64,000 nucleotides of DNA, from the NCBI RefSeq assembly GCF_004792515.1, contig NZ_CP038865.1, forward strand, positions 1,744,501 to 1,808,500, read 5' to 3'. The notes below the pieces were generated by a model. The model was not told where the DNA came from. It saw only the letters and a list, made by a program, of their open reading frames with translations, and ran no database searches. Origin of the DNA: Vagococcus xieshaowenii (GTDB lineage Bacteria > Bacillota > Bacilli > Lactobacillales > Vagococcaceae). Positions within the stretch are counted from its first letter, which is position 1; each line of letters begins with the position of its first letter. This document shows positions 55,556 through 64,000 of this stretch, piece after piece. The translations under genes were made by a program, and so were the position numbers.

Positions 55556-56797
55556 TTATTTCTTTTTACGCATCATATCGCCAACTTTTACCGGTTGAGC
55601 CACAGGAATCGTTAGTAGTTCCATTGGATTTGGCGCACGATCAATCGCAACACCTTCTTCATTCCACATCTCATCAATTGTTTGTTCAAAATGATGGAAT
55701 CCTGGTCCATAAAATTCTACTTCATCACCCACGCTAAAGACATTACGTTGGCGAACGGTTGCCATTTTTGTTTTTTCATCGTAAGCCATCACTTCTCCGA
55801 TAAAACTATAAGCCGGTATCTTACGACGTTCCCCAAATAATTGCTCATCTTCTCCAGGCGTCTTGTAGTAGAAACCTGTTGCTAACTCGCGTTGGGCTAC
55901 TTTCCATAATTCATCGACCCATTCTTGTTTGCAAACATAATTATCCGGATCTTCCATGTAACTATTAACCGCTGCCTTATAAACATTTGCGACCGTTGAC
56001 ACATAATGAATAGATTTCATACGTCCTTCGATTTTAAAACTATCAACACCATTTTGAATTAATTCAGGAATATGTTCAATCATTGACATATCTACCGCAC
56101 TCATTGAAAATGGCTCTTCTGATTTGGTACGCGCAACTAGTGATCGTTTTTGATTAGCAAATGGCATCTCATACAAGTCATATTTCCAACGACAAGACTG
56201 ACAACAACCACCACGGTTCGCATCACGCTTAGACATATGATTAGATAATGTACAACGACCTGAATAAGAAATACACATTGCGCCATGAATAAACGCTTCA
56301 ATTTCTACATCGGTATTTTCACGAATCGTTTTCACTTCTTCCATTGATACTTCACGCGCCAATACCACTCGTTCCAAGCCTTCTTCTTTCCAAAACTCTA
56401 GTGTTTCAAAGTTAGTTGCTGAAGCTTGCGTAGATAAATGGATCGGCAGGCCTGGTGCTTCAGTCGCACAAATTTCAATTAACGCGGGATCTGATACGAT
56501 AACCGCACTAATTCCCACATCACGTAATTCACGGAAAAACTCGCCTGCTCCTTCTTCATCGTGTTCGTGCGTCACCATATTCGCCGCCACATATACTTTT
56601 GCACCATGTTCTTTAGCAAACGCCACACCTTCTTGCATTTCTTCATAGCTAAAATTTCCTGCTCGACTACGTAACCCATACGCATTCCCGCCAATATAGA
56701 CCGCATCTGCGCCATAATGAATTGCTACTTTTAATTTTTCTAATGTTCCTGCAGGTGCCAACACTTCAGGACGCTTCAATTCTTTTTTTGTTGTCAT
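55556..56797 (-). CDS. U32 family protein, tRNA hydroxylation (TrhP2/YrrO-like)
   Basis: 413 residues. RPEVLAPAGTLEKLKVAIHYGADAVY is the U32 opening (residues 9-34). The iron-sulfur cysteines lie in HGAMCISYSGRCTLSN and GGCCQSCRWKYD. A C-terminal beta domain (about 330-410) is present. In Bacillus, TrhP1 and TrhP2 help make 5-hydroxyuridine at tRNA position 34 from a prephenate-derived donor. The gene starts 3 bp after its partner. Confidence 0.92.
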   Translation of the reverse strand: MTTKKELKRPEVLAPAGTLEKLKVAIHYGADAVYIGGNAYGLRSRAGNFSYEEMQEGVAFAKEHGAKVYVAANMVTHEHDEEGAGEFFRELRDVGISAVIVSDPALIEICATEAPGLPIHLSTQASATNFETLEFWKEEGLERVVLAREVSMEEVKTIRENTDVEIEAFIHGAMCISYSGRCTLSNHMSKRDANRGGCCQSCRWKYDLYEMPFANQKRSLVARTKSEEPFSMSAVDMSMIEHIPELIQNGVDSFKIEGRMKSIHYVSTVANVYKAAVNSYMEDPDNYVCKQEWVDELWKVAQRELATGFYYKTPGEDEQLFGERRKIPAYSFIGEVMAYDEKTKMATVRQRNVFSVGDEVEFYGPGFHHFEQTIDEMWNEEGVAIDRAPNPMELLTIPVAQPVKVGDMMRKKK

Positions 56798-56800
56798 TTT

Positions 56801-57727
56801 TTATTTCACCTCTTCAGGACTCATCAAGAAGAAGCCATTGTCTAAATCACGCTCTTCAGGATGTAGTGCCTTCACCTTTTCATTTAGTTCAAACCCTTTT
56901 TCAACTGTCCACTCGCCTTTAACCAACAAGTCTCTAGCTTCTACAAATAACTTCACGATAGCTACAAATGTTTCTCCTGGTGTATAAATGCCTTCTAATT
57001 TCCACTCACAAAAATCTATCGCTGCTAATGCATCTAATTGTGCCATTAAGTTCACATCGTTGTTTGCAAAAATATGCGTGCCATGTTCGTCTTCATAAAT
57101 AGAATAGTGCGTACCACCTTTACGAGGTTCTGACAAATACAAATGACTTTCCTTTGACTTATCTTGTTCAGGTGTTTCTACAAAATTCAAATAATTCTCG
57201 ACTAATGGTCGCTTAGATTGATGAATGCATGACGCTCCGTAAACTAAAATTTCACCAAAGCCCATAAGTTTATCTTTCATTTCACATAATTCTAAATAAG
57301 GAACTTCACGTGCGACAATCGAGCCAATCGCACCACGCTTCGCCCAAAAGTTCATTTGACGCGCACTCGTAACCATCGTATGACCATCATAAATATAAGG
57401 GATTTCGTAGCCGTCACGACGTAAAACATGAATCACACCCGTATCCCCGACTGTGATCGCATCAACCTTAATATCTGATAAAAAATTCAAATAATCCTTA
57501 ATACCCAACATTTTTTCAGGATGCATAATAGCATTTACTGCAATGACCGCACGTTTACCATATTCATGTGCCAACTCAACTAAATACCGTTGCTCTTCCA
57601 AAGAAAAATCATGTGGTAAACGTAATCCGTACGTTCCACCACCAAAATATAACGTATCAACGTCAGCTTCCAACAATCGCTTAGCCTGTTCCAATGATTC
57701 AACTGTTGCTGTTAAATGGATTTTCAT
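56801..57727 (-). CDS. U32 family protein, tRNA hydroxylation (TrhP1/YrrN-like)
   Basis: 308 residues, the shorter U32 partner. VDTLYFGGGTYGLRLPHDFS, FWAKRGAIGSIVAREVPYLEL and VYGASCIHQSKRPLVENYL match the family; the last holds a conserved Cys. It lacks the C-terminal domain of its neighbour and is translated first in a two-gene operon. The older name collagenase-like peptidase is unlikely to describe its role. Confidence 0.92.
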   Translation of the reverse strand: MKIHLTATVESLEQAKRLLEADVDTLYFGGGTYGLRLPHDFSLEEQRYLVELAHEYGKRAVIAVNAIMHPEKMLGIKDYLNFLSDIKVDAITVGDTGVIHVLRRDGYEIPYIYDGHTMVTSARQMNFWAKRGAIGSIVAREVPYLELCEMKDKLMGFGEILVYGASCIHQSKRPLVENYLNFVETPEQDKSKESHLYLSEPRKGGTHYSIYEDEHGTHIFANNDVNLMAQLDALAAIDFCEWKLEGIYTPGETFVAIVKLFVEARDLLVKGEWTVEKGFELNEKVKALHPEERDLDNGFFLMSPEEVK

Positions 57728-57803
57728 AATAACACTCCTTTGTTTACAATCATGATAATATTATCACATAAGAAACAATAAATATAGTTGCTTTTTTCAC
57801 ATA

Positions 57804-57837
57804 CAAAAAAACGCCACAAGTTTTACTTATGGCGTTT
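57804..57837 (-). terminator. clpC terminator
   Basis: AAACGCCA(T/C)AAG/CTTGTGGCGTTT stem with a 5-nt loop; the leftward U-tract is the A-run 57805-57811. Confidence 0.85.
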
Positions 57838-57872
57838 CCTGTTATAATACAGTTAATCTTTGTGAAGTAAGA

Positions 57873-60356
57873 TTATTTTGTTTTAACTTTCTCTTTTAAT
57901 GCTTCTTTATCTTTAACCGAAATAGTGATTTCACCTTTACTTGCACCAACGGTTACCTTATCTCCCATCGCAATCTTACCTGCTAAGAGTTCTTCACTCA
58001 AGCGGTCTTCAACCTTTGTTTGTAAGGCACGTTTTAATGGTCGCGCACCGTACTCTGGGTCAAACCCTGCTTCACCAACCAAATCTAAAGCTGTTGCAGT
58101 AAATTTCAATTGAATAGTTTGTTCTGATAATCGTGTCACAAGTGATTGTGACATAATTTTCACAATCTGTCTTAATTCTTTTTTGTTTAACGAACGGAAG
58201 ACAATCGTTTCATCTATACGGTTAATAAATTCTGGTCGGAAAGCTTTTTTCAACTCTTCCATCATACGTCCTGACATGGCTTGATGGTCTTTACTTAAAT
58301 CTGCCGCATTGAATCCAACTGATTTTTCTTCTTTCAAGGCTGTTGCACCAATATTGGACGTCATAATAATAATCGTATTACGGAAATCGACTTTACGACC
58401 TTTCGTATCTGTTAAGTGACCGTCATCTAACACTTGTAGTAAGACATTAAATATATCCGGATGTGCTTTTTCTACTTCGTCAAATAAAATTACTGAATAA
58501 GGTTTTTGACGGATTTTTTCTGTTAATTGACCACCTTCATCATATCCCACATAGCCAGGAGGTGAACCAATCAAACGACTTGTTGAATGTTTCTCCATAA
58601 ATTCTGACATATCGACACGAATTAAAGCATCTTCTGTTCCAAACATAGCATCTGCCAAGGCTTTTGCTAATTCCGTCTTACCTACACCTGTTGGTCCTAA
58701 GAACATGAACGAACCAATTGGACGTTTTGGATCTTTCAAACCACTACGCGCACGTCGAATAGCCTTTGATACAGCAACTACTGCTTCATCTTGTCCTACA
58801 ACACGTTTGTGTAATTCTTGTTCAAGACCTAATAAACGTTCGCTTTCTTTTTTCTCTAGCTGTTGTAACGGAATACCTGTCCATTGAGAAATAACTTCCT
58901 CAATATCTAGCGCTGAAACTGATTTTTGATACTGATTTACCTTATTAGCTTGTTCTTCTTGTAGTTTAGCGATTTTTTCTTCTTGACGCTTTTCTTGTTT
59001 GCGAAGTTTAGAAGCTTCTTCAAAATTTTGCTCTAAAATAGCGCCGTCTTTAGCTTCACGAATACTCGCTAATTTATTGATAGCTTTAACAAGTGGTGTA
59101 ACTTTGGCCGTAGTATTTAAGCGGACTTTTGCAGCACTTTCGTCGATTAAATCAATCGCTTTATCAGGTAACTGACGACCACTAATATAGCGGACCGATA
59201 AATTAACCGCTTCTTCTAACGCTTCGTCTGTAATAGCGACTTGATGATGTTCTTCATACTTAGAACGAATTCCTTTTAATATTTCTAAGGCTTCTTCAGG
59301 CGTTGGCTCATCTACTTGGATTTTTGCAAAACGTCGTTCAAAAGCTGAATCTTTTTCGATATATTTTTGATATTCTTCTAGAGTAGTTGCCCCAATTGTT
59401 TGAATTTCACCACGTGCTAAGGCTGGTTTTAAAATATTAGAGGCATCAATAGCACCTTCTGCTCCACCCGCACCAATTAACGTATGTAATTCATCGATAA
59501 ATAAAATCACATTGCCATCAGCATAAATTTCTGTCACCAATTGCTTCATACGTTCTTCAAATTCACCACGGTATTTTGTTCCTGCCACTACCGCGCCCAT
59601 ATCAAGCATCATCAAACGTTTCATTTGCATATCTTCAGGTACTTCACCATTAATAATCTTTTGGGCAAGTCCTTCAGCAATAGCTGTTTTACCTACACCG
59701 GGTTCCCCTACCAAAACAGGGTTATTTTTCGTACGTCGACTTAAAATTTGGATTAGTCGCTTCACTTCTTTTTCACGACCTAAGACAGGGTCAAGCATCC
59801 CTTCTCTTGCTAGTGCGGTTAAATCACGCGCTAATGCGTCCAATGTTGGCGTTTTAGAATCTAGAGTTTGCTCGCTCATACCACCTGATCGTTTTCCTTT
59901 TAATCCTTTACTTTCCATTGCACCAATCTTTTTTAAAACTGTTTGGCGTGTTTTGGCTAAATCCATGCCAAAATTACGCAATATACGTGAGGCTAATATC
60001 TCTTCATCACGTAAAATCCCTAATAAGATGTGCTCTGTCCCCACTTTAGGCGAACGCAATCTTACCGCTTCATCTTGCGCAAAGGTTATAATTTGGCTTG
60101 TTCTTGGAGAGTATGGTAAATAATCCACAACTTTTCCATATCGACTTGTATTAAAGCCTGTTAATGAGTCAATTTCTCTTTTTACATCTTCTACTTGAAT
60201 GTCATAACTTCTTAATATCGAGCCTGCAACGCCTTCTTGTTCGATTACTAAACCTAGTAATAAATGTTCTGAACCTACGGATTGATGGCGGAAACGTTTG
60301 GCTTCTTCTTGCGCAATCACTAATACTCGGCGCGCTTTTTCTGTCAATTCTAGCAT
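57873..60356 (-). CDS. clpC: ATP-dependent protease ATPase subunit ClpC
   Basis: 827 residues. Two Clp_N repeats (about 1-150), first AAA+ domain with Walker [10 protein letters not shown] (near 205), a UVR-containing middle domain (about 410-470), and a second AAA+ domain with GPTGVGKTE. It unfolds proteins for ClpP. The start at 60356 with AAGGGG upstream gives the [12 protein letters not shown] opening; the longer frame is not used. The adaptor genes mcsA/mcsB, present in Bacillus, are absent. Confidence 0.97.
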   Translation of the reverse strand: MLELTEKARRVLVIAQEEAKRFRHQSVGSEHLLLGLVIEQEGVAGSILRSYDIQVEDVKREIDSLTGFNTSRYGKVVDYLPYSPRTSQIITFAQDEAVRLRSPKVGTEHILLGILRDEEILASRILRNFGMDLAKTRQTVLKKIGAMESKGLKGKRSGGMSEQTLDSKTPTLDALARDLTALAREGMLDPVLGREKEVKRLIQILSRRTKNNPVLVGEPGVGKTAIAEGLAQKIINGEVPEDMQMKRLMMLDMGAVVAGTKYRGEFEERMKQLVTEIYADGNVILFIDELHTLIGAGGAEGAIDASNILKPALARGEIQTIGATTLEEYQKYIEKDSAFERRFAKIQVDEPTPEEALEILKGIRSKYEEHHQVAITDEALEEAVNLSVRYISGRQLPDKAIDLIDESAAKVRLNTTAKVTPLVKAINKLASIREAKDGAILEQNFEEASKLRKQEKRQEEKIAKLQEEQANKVNQYQKSVSALDIEEVISQWTGIPLQQLEKKESERLLGLEQELHKRVVGQDEAVVAVSKAIRRARSGLKDPKRPIGSFMFLGPTGVGKTELAKALADAMFGTEDALIRVDMSEFMEKHSTSRLIGSPPGYVGYDEGGQLTEKIRQKPYSVILFDEVEKAHPDIFNVLLQVLDDGHLTDTKGRKVDFRNTIIIMTSNIGATALKEEKSVGFNAADLSKDHQAMSGRMMEELKKAFRPEFINRIDETIVFRSLNKKELRQIVKIMSQSLVTRLSEQTIQLKFTATALDLVGEAGFDPEYGARPLKRALQTKVEDRLSEELLAGKIAMGDKVTVGASKGEITISVKDKEALKEKVKTK

Positions 60357-60360
60357 ACTA

Positions 60361-60831
60361 TTACCCCTTTTCTTCATAACGTAAGCGATCAATGACGGCT
60401 TTGATTATATTACTTCTAATATAGTCTTCCTGTTCATTGTGCTTGCCGATAACTTCATAACTGATGATTGATAACAATAATTGTGTTTCACTTTTCGTTA
60501 ATAAGTTTTGCTGAAAAAGTTGTTCAATCACAGCGTTTGCTTCACTATAAGTTAATCTTTCTTCAATTAAATCACTTATATAGCACAAATAGTCTTCATT
60601 ATGCCCTAATTGTACCCTTTGTATTCGAATATAGCCACCGCCACCACGCTTACTTTCAACCATATAACCTTGTGCCAATGTAAAACGCGTTTTAATGACA
60701 TAATTAATCTGTGAAGGAACACAACTAAACTGTGAAGCCATCTCAACTCGACGAATTTCTACAACTTCTTCTTCTTGCAAAATTGTTTTTAAATACGCTT
60801 CGATCAAATCTGACATATTCTGATTATTCAT
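60361..60831 (-). CDS. ctsR: Class III stress-gene repressor CtsR
   Basis: 156 residues. N-terminal winged HTH (SDLIEAYLKTIL...EMASQFSCVPSQINYVI) and the RGGGGYIRI wing typical of CtsR, then a helical C-terminal domain. It represses clp genes until heat. The start at ATG 60831 has GGTGAG just upstream. clpC begins 4 bp after its stop. Its own operator lies upstream, so the operon is autoregulated. With no McsB, release must occur by intrinsic heat sensing or another route. Confidence 0.96.
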   Translation of the reverse strand: MNNQNMSDLIEAYLKTILQEEEVVEIRRVEMASQFSCVPSQINYVIKTRFTLAQGYMVESKRGGGGYIRIQRVQLGHNEDYLCYISDLIEERLTYSEANAVIEQLFQQNLLTKSETQLLLSIISYEVIGKHNEQEDYIRSNIIKAVIDRLRYEEKG

Positions 60832-60845
60832 TTCTCTCACCAACT

Positions 60846-60876
60846 TTTGACTATATTTGACCTTAAATATATTATA
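60846..60876 (-). promoter_or_regulatory. CtsR operator and -10 element of the ctsR-clpC promoter
   Basis: Reading leftward, the heptad tandem GGTCAAA-TAT-AGTCAAA (60846-60862) matches the CtsR box with one change. A TATAAT -10 (60871-60876) lies immediately upstream. No good -35 was found. Confidence 0.88.
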
Positions 60877-61009
60877 CAGATTTTGAAAGCAGGAATAAAG
60901 GAAAAGGGGTTTATAGCTTCACAAAATATAAAACAACACGAGAAAAATAGTTATTACATACAAAGATTTGATACAATAACTATATCACTCTATGAAGGAC
61001 GTAATTATT

Positions 61010-61402
61010 ATGAAAAAACAAATCAATGTGGTCGGCGCTATTTTAATGAACGATGGTAAAATACTCTGTGCTCAGCGTAGCGAAAATATGTCGCTTAGCC
61101 TAATGTGGGAATTCCCAGGAGGTAAGATTGAAGAAGGTGAAACGCCGCAAATGGCGTTAAAAAGAGAACTAAACGAAGAATTATTAATCAATGTAGAGGT
61201 ATCTCCAGATATCTTCGAAACAACGACTTACGAATATGATTTTGGTATTGTTACATTAACAACATTTATTTGTCAGTTAATTAACGGAACGCCTCAATTG
61301 ACAGAGCACGCGGCGATTAAGTGGTTGAAACGCAATGAATTAGAAACGTTAAACTGGGCCCCAGCTGATATTCCCGCGGTAAAAAAATTAGCTCTTGATT
61401 AA
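61010..61402 (+). CDS. MutT-like Nudix hydrolase (8-oxo-dGTP diphosphatase type)
   Basis: 130 residues. Nudix box from G38 to I60: GKIEEGE...RELNEELLI, complete except that the last Gly of the box is Leu59. WEFPGGKIE is typical of MutT. It cleaves oxidised or non-canonical nucleoside triphosphates. ATG 61010 lies 10 bp after AAGGA and is preferred to ATG 60992. The helicase/nuclease gene follows 22 bp after the stop and is probably cotranscribed. Confidence 0.9.
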   Translation: MKKQINVVGAILMNDGKILCAQRSENMSLSLMWEFPGGKIEEGETPQMALKRELNEELLINVEVSPDIFETTTYEYDFGIVTLTTFICQLINGTPQLTEHAAIKWLKRNELETLNWAPADIPAVKKLALD

Positions 61403-61424
61403 TCACTTTTAAAGGATGTGTTAT

Positions 61425-64000
61425 ATGGAAATTTTAGAACGCTCGCTAAAAAAGGCTTTTATCGACAAGACAATTCCCGGATCTTCCTATGATCCTGAAG
61501 TCATTATTAATCAACCGGTTAATCATACTTTTCTATTAAATACACTACAAAATGAATTAAACCATTGCGAAGATTTCTTTTTCTCCATTGCTTTTATAAC
61601 AAAAGATGGATTAGATGCTATTAAAGCACAGTTAGCGGATTTAAATAATCAGGGACGACACGGGCGACTATTGACGTCCACTTACCTATCGTTTAACCAA
61701 CCGAAAGTTTTTGAAGATTTACTAAATATTCCTAACTTAGAGGTTAGACTTTCAGATAAAAAAGGGTTTCATGCCAAAGGTTATTTGTTTGATAAGGGAA
61801 CTTCTCATTCATTAATTATCGGCAGTTCTAACTTAACGTTAAGTGCCCTAAAGTTAAACTATGAATGGAATGTTAAGTTAACGTCCTATGAACATGGAGA
61901 AATTATCCACCAAATAAAGCATCATATGGAAGCAGAATGGCAAGCAGCCACACTATTATCACCACAATGGATTGATGCTTACGCTGCTAACTATGTACGG
62001 CCTATCTTTGAACCAAACGAGTTCGTAGAAACTATCACTGAACATCAAACGACTTACATCGCACCTAATAACATGCAACGACAGGCCCTTGAAAATTTAC
62101 AACAACTACGCCAAGAAGGTCATCATAAAGGCTTAATTATTTCGGCAACAGGAACTGGTAAAACATTCTTAGCTGCTTTTGATGTCCTTCATTACAAACC
62201 GAAAAAAATGCTTTTTATCGTCCATAGAGAACAAATTCTTCATAAAGCAAAAGAATCTTTCCAGCGAATTATTGGTGGACCAGATGACGACTATGGTATC
62301 TTTTCAGGTAACTTACGAGAAACAAACGCCACCTATCTCTTTGCAACGATTCAAGCCATTTCAAAACCTGAGAACCAACAACTTTTTTCTGAAGATTACT
62401 TTGATTATATTTTAATTGATGAAGTTCATAGAGCAGGCGCTCAGTCATATTTAACTACCTTAGACTACTTTAAACCTAACTTCTTATTAGGTATGACAGC
62501 TACACCAGAACGAACTGACCATGTAAATATTTTTGAATTATTTGATTACAATATTGCTTATGAAATTCGCCTGCAAGATGCTTTAGAAGAAAACATGCTC
62601 TGCCCTTTCCATTACTTTGGTGTAACCGATTATGAAAAAGATGGCCTAACAATACATGAGAGTGTTGACTTCAACTATTTAATTGCCGATGAACGGGTCG
62701 ATTTTTTATTAGAAAAAATCAAGTATTATGGCTGTAGCAATAACCAACCAAAAGGACTTATCTTCTGTTCTTCTGTTAAAGAATCCGAAGAATTAGCCGT
62801 ATTATTTAATAAACGAAATATTCCTTCAGCCTATCTATCAGGACAACACTCTATAAGCGAACGAGAACGTGTGATAGCTGAATTAGAACAGGGCGACTTA
62901 CACTATATTTTTACCGTTGATATTTTTAATGAGGGCATTGATATCCCTATGATTAACCAGGTCATCATGCTTAGAAACACCCTATCAAACATTATCTTTA
63001 TCCAACAATTAGGACGTGGTCTTCGAAAATATCCCGATAAAGATTATGTAACAATCATCGATTTTATCGGTAATTACCAAAATAATTATTTAATTCCGAT
63101 GGCCTTGTCGGGTGATACGTCATTAAATAAAAACAATTTAAGAAAAGACACTTATGATACCCACTATATTTCAGGTTTATCTGTGATAAACTTCGAACAC
63201 ATTGCGAAAGAACGAATTTTTGAATCGATTGATAAAGTAAAAATCGATAGCCTAGCTATGTTACGCCAACCCTATCAAACACTAAAAAAACGACTAAATC
63301 GGATTCCAACTTTATGGGATTTTCATCAACATAACCTCGTCGATCCCATCGTTATCGCAACAAAAGAAAAAAATTATTACCAATTCTTAAAGAAAATGAA
63401 AGAAGACATTCCTAGACTTTCTGCTCTAGAAGAAACTTACTTAAATTTTGTCTCTGATGAATTACTATTAGGCTTGCGATTAAATGAACTAATTGTCATC
63501 CAAGATATCCTGAAACATCAAACAATGAGTTACACAACCGAAGAACTGATAGAACTTTTTAAAACTAATGAGCTTAATCATGATATAAACACAATAAACG
63601 CTACTTTAAATACTTTATCACTCAATTTTTATACAGGTGGTGACAAAAAACGATTTGAGCCGGCTGCTATTATTGATTTGAACGCTCAAGTAACACCCAC
63701 TTTTAAGCAAGTGATGAACAATCCTTATTTTCTCGCACACTTGAACGATCTTCTTAAAGTAGCCATTGTCAATTATCAGACACGGATTACCACTATTCCT
63801 TTTACGTTGTACCAAAAATATCGTCGACGTGATACTTTACGATTATTAAATTGGGATAAACAAATGGTAAACCAAAACATCGGTGGATATGTCTATAATG
63901 AGACTGATTTTATTATTTTTGTCACACTTGAAAAAGGTGATGACTTCCGAGGCTCGCTCGTTGCTTATGAAGATGGCTTCGTTGATAACCAAACAGTCCA
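61425..64000 (+). CDS. PLD-nuclease / SF2 DEAD-like helicase with probable DUF3427 C-terminus (3' end outside window)
   Basis: At least 858 residues, open to the right edge. N-terminal HKD/PLD nuclease domain (about 30-165): FHAKGYLFDKG with His116, Lys118 and Asp123, then GSSNLTLSAL. SF2 helicase core (about 215-560): Walker A SATGTGKTF (about 240), DEVH box at 332-335, motif III TATPER (358), and motif VI QQLGRGLRK (527). The remaining region, with TLRLLNWDKQMVNQNIGGY, fits DUF3427. AAAGGA precedes ATG 61425. Similar multidomain proteins are suspected restriction, repair or defence factors; the role here is not established. Confidence 0.88.
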   Translation, partial: MEILERSLKKAFIDKTIPGSSYDPEVIINQPVNHTFLLNTLQNELNHCEDFFFSIAFITKDGLDAIKAQLADLNNQGRHGRLLTSTYLSFNQPKVFEDLLNIPNLEVRLSDKKGFHAKGYLFDKGTSHSLIIGSSNLTLSALKLNYEWNVKLTSYEHGEIIHQIKHHMEAEWQAATLLSPQWIDAYAANYVRPIFEPNEFVETITEHQTTYIAPNNMQRQALENLQQLRQEGHHKGLIISATGTGKTFLAAFDVLHYKPKKMLFIVHREQILHKAKESFQRIIGGPDDDYGIFSGNLRETNATYLFATIQAISKPENQQLFSEDYFDYILIDEVHRAGAQSYLTTLDYFKPNFLLGMTATPERTDHVNIFELFDYNIAYEIRLQDALEENMLCPFHYFGVTDYEKDGLTIHESVDFNYLIADERVDFLLEKIKYYGCSNNQPKGLIFCSSVKESEELAVLFNKRNIPSAYLSGQHSISERERVIAELEQGDLHYIFTVDIFNEGIDIPMINQVIMLRNTLSNIIFIQQLGRGLRKYPDKDYVTIIDFIGNYQNNYLIPMALSGDTSLNKNNLRKDTYDTHYISGLSVINFEHIAKERIFESIDKVKIDSLAMLRQPYQTLKKRLNRIPTLWDFHQHNLVDPIVIATKEKNYYQFLKKMKEDIPRLSALEETYLNFVSDELLLGLRLNELIVIQDILKHQTMSYTTEELIELFKTNELNHDINTINATLNTLSLNFYTGGDKKRFEPAAIIDLNAQVTPTFKQVMNNPYFLAHLNDLLKVAIVNYQTRITTIPFTLYQKYRRRDTLRLLNWDKQMVNQNIGGYVYNETDFIIFVTLEKGDDFRGSLVAYEDGFVDNQTV

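Noticed and set aside
60847-61059. 70-residue plus-strand frame overlapping the CtsR operator
   Set aside because: It has no ribosome site, overlaps the divergent promoter and the Nudix gene in another frame, and resembles nothing.

Overview
The window comes from a low-GC Gram-positive chromosome of the order Lactobacillales, most likely the family Enterococcaceae (Enterococcus or Vagococcus type). The support is AT-rich DNA, AGGAGG ribosome binding sites, frequent GTG/TTG starts, a ctsR-clpC pair without mcsA/mcsB, cydABCD in one block, potABCD behind a cupin regulator, a PepV dipeptidase and many PTS-linked regulators. The family is an inference from gene content. I saw no rRNA, tRNA or CRISPR array.

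Region by region. 1-3.5 kb: a PTS EIIC (cut by the window edge) and a TIM-barrel protein (DUF7916 type), divergent from a ROK repressor, with a near-duplicate operator between them. 3.5-4.25 kb: an IS200-type insertion with intact tnpA. 4.3-12.5 kb: housekeeping and stress genes (csp, a PlcR-like regulator, murB, a GNAT enzyme, exoA, a DnaQ-like exonuclease, manA, a sirtuin with a chorismate mutase, an EamA transporter). 12.56-12.80 kb: a strongly structured RNA with its own terminator and no class I can assign. 13.8-16.4 kb: a lysine riboswitch controlling an amino-acid ABC transporter, which therefore probably imports lysine. 16.44-16.60 kb: a cluster of DnaA boxes before uppP. 17.6-23.2 kb: galM, pepV, and an OPT peptide transporter followed by a PqqD-like protein.

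23-30 kb is one leftward block ymdB-ymcA-mutS-mutL-maf-msrB (RNA turnover, mismatch repair, nucleotide and protein quality control). 30-32.7 kb holds a GlcT-type antiterminator with a candidate RNA target in its leader, an EIIA-Glc protein and ispE. 32.8-37.6 kb is a polyamine uptake operon (cupin regulator, potABCD) whose 3' end carries a tandem ~121-bp repeat before the terminator. 37.7-47.9 kb contains a YhdH-type oxidoreductase, an AI-2E-family permease, an orphan PRD regulator, tsaE, pta, ung, a HAD phosphatase, a LURP-one-like protein, a polyprenyl diphosphate synthase and a CPBP protease.

48-55.4 kb encodes cytochrome bd oxidase, its CydDC exporter and glutathione reductase. The nearby polyprenyl synthase could supply the quinone side chain, so this is a respiration/redox neighbourhood. 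55.5-57.7 kb holds the two U32 proteins of tRNA hydroxylation, and 57.8-60.9 kb the ctsR-clpC operon with a CtsR operator. Divergently, a MutT-like Nudix enzyme leads into a large PLD-nuclease/SF2-helicase protein that runs off the right edge. That last pair, the unclassified RNA, the 121-bp repeats, the DnaA-box cluster and the OPT-PqqD pair are the most interesting items.
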